A stretch of 64,000 bases of DNA from Bemisia tabaci (Eukaryota > Arthropoda > Insecta > Hemiptera > Aleyrodidae), in assembly GCF_918797505.1 (NCBI RefSeq), contig NC_092796.1:372001-436000 (forward strand), in the 5' to 3' direction. This document shows positions 56,801 to 64,000 of the stretch, one piece after another. Position numbers and translations under genes: made by a program. Below the pieces are notes generated by a model. The model was not told the origin of the DNA and made no database searches. It saw only the letters and a program-made list of their open reading frames with translations. Every line of letters begins with the position of its first letter. The stretch's first letter is position 1.

Positions 56801-59800
56801 GTAAGTACATACGATATTGCCCTTCAAATATTTACTATTACTTTATTAGCTTATTTGAATCGGCATTGCCATTTCAAATATTTACTATTACTTTATTAGC
56901 TTATTTGAATCAGCATTGCCATTTGAACGCCGCCCGGTGTGAGGAAGCTACGGCCATGATGGCCGCCGACAACTCTTTCCATTTTAAATCTAATCCCTTA
57001 AAATATCACTTTTTTCGACCATTACTGAAACAGTATTCTTCAAATTATTTTTTTAAGCTCATATTGTTAGTTTATTTGAATCAACATTGCGATGGTTTAT
57101 TTGAATCAACATTGCGATGTGAACGTCGTCCAGTGTAAGAAGTCTATGGCCTATGGCCGCCCTTTCAACCTGTTGATGGTCTGATGGTGCCCACACAATC
57201 TTTCATGTTTTGTCTCTCTCTCCTATCGCCGCTATGGGAGTTACATTCCGCCGTAGTTACGACTTTATATCAGGATTTTTCATAAGATCTTTTCGAGTGA
57301 TTCTCAATTTTGTCTTCCTACCCCTTTGTTTGTACTTGGCTACTATCCACCTTGAAACATCCGTCTCGAAGATAAGAACAACCTTAATTATCTGAACAAG
57401 CTACTTATTAATTATGATCCTTCACTTTATTTTGTTGTTACTTGTCAATGGCTGAAAAATTGAAGTATTCTTGAAGAATACAAGGTTACGTAACCAATCG
57501 TGTGTTAGTTTGATACTTGTTTCTGAGAGAGGTGTATGTTTTCATGTAGTTAGGTGAAAGCGTCTGCAAATCGAAAGTATACAAATGCCAACCTCGTGAG
57601 CGGTATGCTTTCATGTAGGTTGTAGCGATGCAAAAAAGCCTGGGAGCTGAAAGTAAACAGTTTTATGTTTTCATGTAGTTTGTAGCGATGTTAAAAAAGC
57701 CTGGGAACCAAAAGTAAACAAATGCCAACTCATATAATTCCCTCTCTTTTTTTTTCAGAGCGTTTCATTATGAGAACTCGATCTCAAGGCAAAAAGGCAC
57801 TATCCAGGTTAGTGTATATTTTTCCTTTGAAAGTTTTGTTGAGTTTTCCAAGGTTTGTGTACACTTGGAGAACCTAAAAAGTCTAGAATAGTTTGTCAGT
57901 GAACAGATACATGAAAAGTTACAGATGCCAGATGAATCATCATAAAAGGAAGAGTATTACTTATCTTTAAAAATTTACAAATATCTCTCAAAGGACCCTG
58001 CACACCTCTTACGGAACAGTGCAGAATGACACAACATTAATTTGTTTATTTTTTTTGCACAAAATGCCGAAAAAGATTCAATTATTTGGCGTTAAAGAAT
58101 CCCATTTCTTTCCTGCTCTCCTCCGATTGACAATTAGTATGTAATAGAGAGTTGCTGTAATGATAACTGGAAACTACTGAGTTAACTGAACACGGAGATA
58201 CCCTTGGTTCATGAATTGAACGATTTCTGGAGAAAATATGACAAAATGATCTGATCTGCTGGAATACATGTGTTTAAATGAGAAATGCCGCTAGATGACG
58301 TCACTAGGCGGTGCATTTTTCTCACTTTTAAATCTATTTTCATACTATTTTCTATATCATGAAAAAAGTATAAAAAATACTGTGAGATCAGCTCCTTAAG
58401 CACTTTCAGATGAAACGATAAAAATTGTGCATGCAAATTCTCCATTAGTGCTAAAATGAGGAATCTCTCTGGATTTTTATTGTTGAATAAGTGAATCTTA
58501 TCTTGCCTTGTTTTCAGAGAGAGGGCCTTGTAGAAAGTTTGCGCAATCATGCTTTGAGAATTTCAATCAATACGTACATTTTGAAAGATAATGACATAAA
58601 AATTAATTTTAATAAAAATCTAAATTATTGAATTTGTTTTTTCAGTGTCTCCAAGGATGTTCCTGTGCATGCCAAGGAAGCATCAGCCTCTGTAACAGAT
58701 GCAGCTTCCATGTCAAAAGTGGAAGTGAAGAAGGAGGATACCTTCATTCAGCCTTCCTCCCACTCCTCCCAGTCGTCAGTTAAACCCAAAACATTGAAAA
58801 ATTTGAATAGGTGTGTATTTTTTCTCTCCTCCACTCTACGGTATGAAATTTTACTTGAACTTTTTAAGCTTATTCATAAAAATATCCGTCCACCACTTAG
58901 TACTGCGTTGTTGCCTCTTGGAAAATTCTCAAAGTCAGCGTTATGCATGGAATTTTCAGGAACCTGAAAATATCAGTTTGTAGTCAGGTAAATCATAGGA
59001 AATGTAAGAAAATTTTTCGGTACATAATTTTTCAGAAGTAAGCGTGAATACTAATCGATGCATCAAAGCTTTGATCAGAACATTTTCCATGTTACACGTT
59101 TTTAATCGCAAAAATTTCCAAAGTAATTTAATTTTTCTCACGCAAAATATAATCTTCTCGAGAGAAGAACTGAATGGATTGCTGAAATGAGGAACCCTCT
59201 GGCTTTTTATTGCTGAATAAGTGAATCTTATTTTGCCTTGTTTTCAGAGAGAGGGCCTTGTAGAAAGTTTGTGCAATCAGACGCAATCATGCTTTGAGAA
59301 TTTCAATAAATACGTACATTTTGAAAGATAATGACATAAAAATTAATTTTAATAAAAATCTAAATTATTGAATTTGTTTTTTCAGTGTCTCCAAGGATGT
59401 TCCTGTGCATGCCAAGGAAGCATCAACCTCTGTAACAGATGCAGCTTCCAAGTCAAAAGTGGAAGTGAAGAAGGGGGATACCTTCATTCAGCCTTCCTCC
59501 CACTCCTCCCAGTCGTCAGTTAAACCCAAAAAATTGAAAAATTTGAATAGGTGTGTATTTTTTCTCTCCTCCACTCTACGGTATGAAATTTTACTTGAAC
59601 TTTTTAAGCTTATTCATAAAAATATCTGTCCACCACTTAGTACTGCGTTGTTGCCTCTTGGAAAATTCTCAAAGTCAGCGTTATGCATGGAATTTTCAGG
59701 AACCTGAAAATATCAGTTTGTAGTCAGGTAAATCATAGGAAATGTAAGAAAATTTTTCGGTACATAATTTTTCAGAAGTAAGCGTGAATACGAATCGATG

Positions 59801-62800
59801 CATCAAAGCTTTGATCAGAACATTTTCCATGATACACGTTTTTAATCGCAAAAATTGTCCAAAGTAATTTAATTTTTCTCACGCAAAATATAATCTCTCA
59901 AGAGAAGAACTGAATGGCGATAAACGCTCTGCACACTGCTGCACAAATCTTTTTGCAGTCTGCAGATGAGCCTGTAGTATTTGCCCAATATGCTTTGAGA
60001 ATATCAATAAATACGTACATTTTGAAAGATAATGACATAAAAATTAATTTTAATAAAAATCTAAATTATTGAATTTGTTTTTTCAGTGTCTCCAAGGATG
60101 TTCCTGTGCATGGCAAGGAAGCATCAACCTCTGTACCAGATGCAGCTTCCAAGTCAAAAGTGGAAGTGAAGAAGGGGGATCCCTTCATTCAGCCTTCCTC
60201 CACTCCTCCCAGTCGTCAGTTAAACCCAAAAAATTGAAAAATTTGAATAGGTGTGTATTTTTTCTCTCCTCCACCCTACGGTATGAAATTTTACTTGAAC
60301 TTTTTAAGCTTATTCATAAAAATATATGTCCACCACTTAGTACTGCGTTGTTGCCTCTTGGAAAATTCTCAAAGTCAGCGTTATGCATGGAATTTTCAGG
60401 AACCTGAAAATATCAGTTTGTAGTCGGGTAAATCATAGGAAATGTAAGAAAATTTTTCGGTACATAAGTTTTCAGAAGTAAGCGTGAATACTAATCGATG
60501 CATCAAAGCTTTGATCAGAACACTTTCCATGTTACTTGTTTTTAATCGCAAAAATTTTCCAAAGTAATTTAATTTTTCTCACGCAAAATATAATCTCTTC
60601 AAGAGAAGAACTGAATGGCGATAACGCCTGCACACTCGCACAATTTTTCAGTCTGCACATGAGCTGATATTTCCCAATATGCTTTGAGAATATCAATAAA
60701 AACGTACATTTTGAAAGATAATGACATAAAAATTGATTTTAATAAAAATCTAAATTATTGAATTTGTTTTTTCAGTGTCTCCAAGGATGTTCCTGTGCAT
60801 GGCAAGGAAGCATCAACCTCTGTACCAGATGCAGCTTCCAAGTCAAAAGTGGAAGTGAAGAAGGGGGATCCCTTCATTCAGCCTTCCTCCCACTCCTCCC
60901 AGTCGTCAGTTAAACCCAAAAAATTGAAAAATTTGAATAGGTGTGTATTTTTTCTCTCCTCCACCCTACGGTATGAAATTTTACTTGAACTTTTTAAGCT
61001 TATTCATAAAAATATATGTCCACCACTTAGTACTGCGTTGTTGCCTCTTGGAAAATTCTCAAAGTCAGGCGTTATGCATGGAATTTTCAGGAACCTGAAA
61101 ATATCAGTTTGTAGTCAGGTAAATCATAGGAAATGTAAGAAAATTTTTTGGTACATAATTTTTCAGAAGTAAGCGTGAATACTAATCGATGCATCAAAGC
61201 TTTGATCAGAACATTTTCCATGTTACACTGTTTTTAATCGCAAAAATTTTCCAAAGTAATTTAATTTTTCTCACGCAAAATATAATCTCTTCAAGAGAAG
61301 AACTGAATGGCGATAACGCCTGCACACTCGCACAATTTTTCAGTCTGCACATGAGCTGTATTTCCCAATATGCTTTGAGAATATCAATAAAAACGTACAT
61401 TTTGAAAGATAATGACATAAAAATTGATTTTAATAAAAATCTAAATTATTGAATTTGTTTTTTCAGTGTCTCCAAGGATGTTCCTGTGCATGGCAAGGAA
61501 GCATCAACCTTCTGTACCAGATGCAGCTTCCAAGTCAAAAGTGGAAGTGAAGAAGGGGGATCCCTTCATTCAGCCTTCCTCCCACTCCTCCCAGTCGTCA
61601 GTTAAACCCAAAAAATTGAAAAATTTGAAAAGGTGTGTACTTTTCCTTTATCTTAAACTTCGATGGAATCGTTTCAAAGAACCTTTATTCAGAATCATGG
61701 TTCTGAACAATGTTAAATTGTCTTATTTGTCATATTTATATACATATTATACTATGTGCTAAACATAAAAGAAAATGAGAAGTGATTTTTTTTTAAAGCT
61801 TAGGTGATCTTGGTACTTAAATCATGTAGAATAATGAATTTATTGTACCTACAGAATTTGGAAAAGCACAAAGAGTTGTTGTCATCAAAATTACTGTGAA
61901 CATTGCCATGTTGACCTTAAGATATAGAACTCGGCACAGAGCATGGGGGCAATTGCTCTCTATAGAAGTTGATGAAACTTTAATAGATTCATACAAAGCT
62001 CATATACAAGGGAAAGCCAAAAAATTAGCTAACTTTGCGAGTAGAAGCCGAGGAACTTGCAATTGAACTCAGATTATTTTCTGTATTGACGAAGTAAATA
62101 GGCGCTCCGCGTCACCTTATCTTACTTGGCTAGGAAACCCCCTCTTCACTCCAGGTACCTACAATCTCGCATTCTTAACACTCACTCCTTCCATTTAGAT
62201 GCTCTGTTTGGGTTGTGAGATATAGAATTCTCTGCTTCTCACACCTCTCACGTATACCCTCTTTGAATCCTTGCTAGTTCAATGCTGGTCGGATGAATTT
62301 GAAATGTAGTTGCTGAAACAGAATGAACTGATGGGGGGAGAGAGATGAAGTATAGCATTTCCACTGGCTGAGGGCATAAGCACCTATCTACGCGTCTTGT
62401 TTCATTGAAAACGCCAAACGAGAGGGGAGGGGACTGTGTATTCTTTCACCATGCTGCGGTATGATAGAAAATAGTTCTGAATCAATTGCAAATATTTTGG
62501 CTTCAAAAATGAGCTAATTTTTTGGCTTTCCTTCAATTAACATCTTTATATCAATCTATTAAAGTTTCATTGACTTCTAGAGAGAGACATTGATCCTGAT
62601 CTTCTGTGCGGGATTCTTTTTCACCTTTAAAATAAAAAGACCATCTGCCTCGTAAACCTTCCTTTTTTTTGCAAGAAAACCTTCATTCATTTTCAACATA
62701 AACGATTTATTTGAATAATTTGAGAAAAGAGCTTGGTTCCCATTACAATTTGATAAAAAAAATTAATATAATTTATTTTCTGTTAACATATACTGCATTT

Positions 62801-64000
62801 TAAAGGCTGTGACTAAATGTATTTGCATATCTTAAATAATTGTTGTAGTTGCTTCTTCAGAATGTATGTTTTCTGTTCTCAATGCAGAAGAAAAGGTGAC
62901 CGTAAATTTTTACCTCGAAAAAAAATGAAGGAGGGTGCACAAACTTCATGGACTATAACAGAAACCCAACCAAGGTTTGTATATCCTACTAATATTTCTG
63001 TATCTATACTATACAATAATTTATTCTACGAGAATAAAAATTTGTTCGAAATTAAAAATATTCGTTTGAAAATAATCAATTCCTACAGTTTTCCGCAAAA
63101 CAATAACGATCCACACTGTAAAATTCAACAAAAAAATGTCTCCACGGAGATATAACAATTTTTTTTAGGCGTCGTGAAACACATGTATGAACAGTTCTGT
63201 TCGTTATGGCCATCAATCTTCGAAAATATGCCTCATAGACGGGAAAATGTCGGCAGCTAAGTCAACCTGCTTACTACCACTAGGCTAACGCTGTTTACAT
63301 ATTTTTTTTTTGTTTGCGATTAAGTGACTTCTGTTTAAATGTTTCACATCCTATTTGATTATGCATCCCATTCGAATTGAAAAAATTAAGAAATTAAGAA
63401 CAATGTGCTAAAATCATCAACAAATTAACATACATAACCTTCAATTCATCAACAGTAACACATCAACAACGTGATGTCACCATGTATTTTTCCACTATGT
63501 ATCACCTTTGATACTGATCATGCTGCCTACTTTTGAAAGCTACAAGCTGCCATTTCAAACCCTGTTTTAAACCACCCTAATTAATGGCACTTACAAGTTA
63601 ATTTTTCTCCCTGTGGCAGTCATAAAAAATTAAGAATAAATGCGTAAGCTTTGGTTATTTACTATTTTTTTTAGTTTATTTATCAGGGTGTCTAGCATCA
63701 AGAAAAACCGGAAAATATCATGAATTTTAGCTGATCAGGAAAATATCAAGAATATATGAAAAATCTCACCTTCCATCAGGAATTTTTTCATCTGAAACTT
63801 CTCAGCGAAGAAATTTTATTATTAGGATTTTTACAAATTAGGAATAGTTGACACCCTGTTTATTGCACAGTGCAAAATGAATTATTGCAATTATGAATTA
63901 TTATATTTCATTTAATGCACCTTGGTGCTAATTGTCATGCTTTCTATAATCATTTTGTTTATTTTTTTATTTTTTTCAGTCTTTCTGATAATGAACATTT
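56728..64000 (+). CDS. Modular gene with a five-fold repeated symmetric exon, product unknown, runs off window
   Basis: Exons: 57,759-57,807 (start ATG 57,770), repeated exon copies 58,646-58,810, 59,386-59,550, 60,087-60,250, 60,776-60,940 and 61,467-61,632, then 62,888-62,974 and 63,980 onward. Every junction after the start is phase 2 (AG|N), so exons can be gained or skipped freely in units of three. The N-terminus is MRTRSQGKKALS. The repeat module is rich in Ser, Lys and Val (KVEVKK, PSSHSSQSSVKPK). A basic exon (RKGDRKFLPRKKMKEG) follows. Low hydrophobicity and basic clusters suggest a nuclear or disordered protein; this is inference. Copies 3 and 5 carry frame-breaking indels. A non-coding first exon at 56,728-56,800 is likely but unproven. 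Confidence 0.65.
56823..56922. repeat. 50-bp tandem repeat, two copies
   Basis: TTCAAATATTTACTATTACT TTATTAGCTTATTTGAATC-GCATTGCCAT is repeated head to tail with one difference. A related word TTATTTGAATCA-CATTGC recurs at 57,070. Confidence 0.85.
57070..57119. repeat. 25-bp tandem repeat, two perfect copies
   Basis: GTTTATTTGAATCAACATTG CGATG is repeated twice without mismatch and is followed by TGAACGTCGTCCAGTGTAAG, similar to TGAACGCCGCCCGGTGTGAG at about 56,924. Confidence 0.85.
57534..57735. repeat. Degenerate tandem repeat, ~70-95-bp unit, three copies
   Basis: TATG-TTTCATGTAG, GTAGCGATG-AAAAAAGCCTGGGA and GAAAGTAAACAAATGCCAAC words recur in order in intron 1 of the modular gene, just upstream of the exon at 57,759. 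Confidence 0.7.
57759..57807 (+). CDS. First coding exon of the modular gene
   Basis: A long T-rich tract and TTTTTTCAG end at 57,758; the donor CCAG|GTTAGT is at 57,808. The ATG at 57,770 gives MRTRSQGKKALS and leaves AG of a split codon. Another in-frame stop-free start is not seen. The RTRSQGKK stretch resembles a nuclear-localisation type cluster. Confidence 0.6.
58646..58810 (+). CDS. Repeated exon, copy 1 (intact)
   Basis: 165 bases, TTTTTTCAG|T ... AATAG|GTGTGT, phase 2 at both ends. It reads VSKDVPVHAKEASASVTDAA, SMSKVEVKKEDTFIQPSSHS and SQSSVKPKTLKNLN. It is the only copy with VKKE (a psi-K-x-E sumoylation-type word); the others have VKKG. Confidence 0.7.
59386..59550 (+). CDS. Repeated exon, copy 2 (intact)
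   Basis: 165 bases with the same splice signals. It differs from copy 1 at a few residues (ASTSV for ASASV, SKSK for SMSK, KKGD for KKED, PKKL for PKTL). Flanking intron sequence is also duplicated, so the unit is about 740 bp. Confidence 0.7.
60087..60250 (+). pseudogene. Repeated exon, copy 3 (one-base deletion)
   Basis: 164 bases. One C is missing in the CCTCC(C)ACTCCTCC stretch near 60,202. If included, the frame would shift and meet a stop about 13 codons later; skipping it would keep the frame because neighbours are phase 2. It also shares VHGKEAST and a GGATCC change with copies 4 and 5. Confidence 0.75.
60776..60940 (+). CDS. Repeated exon, copy 4 (intact)
   Basis: 165 bases, splice signals as in copy 1. 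It reads VSKDVPVHGKEASTSVPDAA, then SKSKVEVKKGDPFIQPSSHS. Closest to copies 3 and 5 by the shared GGC (HGKE), CCAGAT and GGATCCC variants. Confidence 0.7.
61467..61632 (+). pseudogene. Repeated exon, copy 5 (one-base insertion)
   Basis: 166 bases. An extra T in AACCT(T)CTGTACC near 61,510 shifts the frame, which then stops near GTCAGTTAA. Its donor context (AAAAG|GTGTGT) and downstream intron differ from copies 1-4, marking the end of the tandem array. Confidence 0.75.
61633..62887 (+). other. Intron of the modular gene with an inverted-repeat element
   Basis: It contains the element at 61,955-62,586. The rest shows no feature. Confidence 0.5.
61955..62586. mobile_element. 632-bp element with ~125-bp terminal inverted repeats
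   Basis: The left end CTCTCTATAGAAGTTGATGA and on through AACTTTAATAGATTCAT and GAAAGCCAAAAAATTAGCT pairs with the right end (AGCTAATTTTTTGGCTTTCC, ATCTATTAAAGTTTCATTG, ACTTCTAGAGAG). The middle is unique and noncoding. Confidence 0.8.
62888..62974 (+). CDS. Basic exon of the modular gene
   Basis: 87 bases. The acceptor TCTCAATGCAG ends at 62,887 and the donor CCAAG|GTTTGT is at 62,975; phase 2 on both sides. It reads RKGDRKFLPRKKMKEGAQTS then WTITETQP. The basic cluster could bind nucleic acid or act as a nuclear signal; this is inference. Confidence 0.6.
62975..63979 (+). other. Intron of the modular gene
   Basis: AT-rich, no gene. A common 'ACACCCTG' / 'CAGGGTGTC' pair near 63,687 and 63,851 brackets about 170 bases and may mark a small repeat. 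Confidence 0.4.
63980..64000 (+). CDS. Start of next exon of the modular gene (cut by window end)
   Basis: TTTTTTTCAG ends at 63,979. The following bases complete a serine codon and read LSDNEH, in phase with the previous exon. Confidence 0.5.

Larger units (their letters stand above)
58540..61632. repeat. Tandem segmental array, ~690-740-bp unit, five copies
   Basis: Exon starts are spaced 740, 701, 689 and 691 bases apart. Each unit carries intron words GAATTTGTTTTTTCAG, CTCCTCCAC-CTACGGTATG, GTCCACCACTTAGTACTGCG and AATACTAATCGATGCATCAA. Copies 4 and 5 share ACGCCTGCACACTCGCAC in the intron, so the last step duplicated that unit most recently. Confidence 0.92.

Overview
The window is eukaryotic and AT-rich. 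Genes are split into short exons by long GT-AG introns, and much of the rest is inverted-repeat and other transposon-derived DNA. A complete ecdysteroid-kinase-like (EcKL) gene, from a family mostly confined to arthropods, points to an insect. A repeat-dense sap-sucking hemipteran such as a whitefly would fit, but the species is inference. No prokaryotic operons, CRISPR arrays, rRNA or convincing tRNA genes were seen.

Layout. 1-5.2 kb is repeat DNA: a TIR element with an internal hairpin at 1-2299, then dispersed repeats and a 252-bp hairpin MITE. From 6.0 to 19.9 kb on the + strand lie four phase-compatible exons of a tetraspan claudin/PMP22-superfamily gene resembling TARP/CACNG (stargazin-like) proteins. 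The first-membrane-segment exon is not found, and the last exon needs a one-base frame change before the fourth membrane segment. A possible internal core promoter lies at 14.5 kb. A 500-N gap is at 24,565-25,064. Beside it, on the - strand, are two adjacent exons of a kinesin motor domain (kinesin-8/KIF19-like), with the rest of the gene not found.

30-34 kb is a repeat cluster: a 125-bp MITE, the 3' tail of a non-LTR retrotransposon reverse transcriptase, GC-rich hairpin repeats, a 72-bp tandem array and a poly-G tract. From 38.1 to 45.1 kb on the + strand lies the EcKL gene: a probable TATA promoter and non-coding exon, then four coding exons that join exactly into 425 codons. Its introns and 3' flank carry at least four inverted-repeat elements.

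46.1-51.6 kb is bounded by about 40-bp inverted repeats with 80-bp subterminal tandem repeats, and looks like one 5.5-kb transposable unit of unknown family. 52.3-53.0 kb has a CAACGTTG-rich block, a G-rich tract and a hairpin MITE. 53.2-56.1 kb is a large inverted duplication (about 700-bp arms, estimated near 98% identical by eye) carrying two exon-like segments on each arm.

From 56.7 kb to the window end runs a + strand gene in which a 55-codon symmetric (phase 2-2) exon is tandemly repeated five times. Copies 1, 2 and 4 keep the frame, copy 3 lost one base and copy 5 gained one. The gene continues past the window. I do not recognise its product.

The genes do not form a pathway. They are unrelated neighbours on an insect chromosome whose spacing is dominated by non-autonomous DNA elements. 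Identity and repeat-unit estimates were made by eye.
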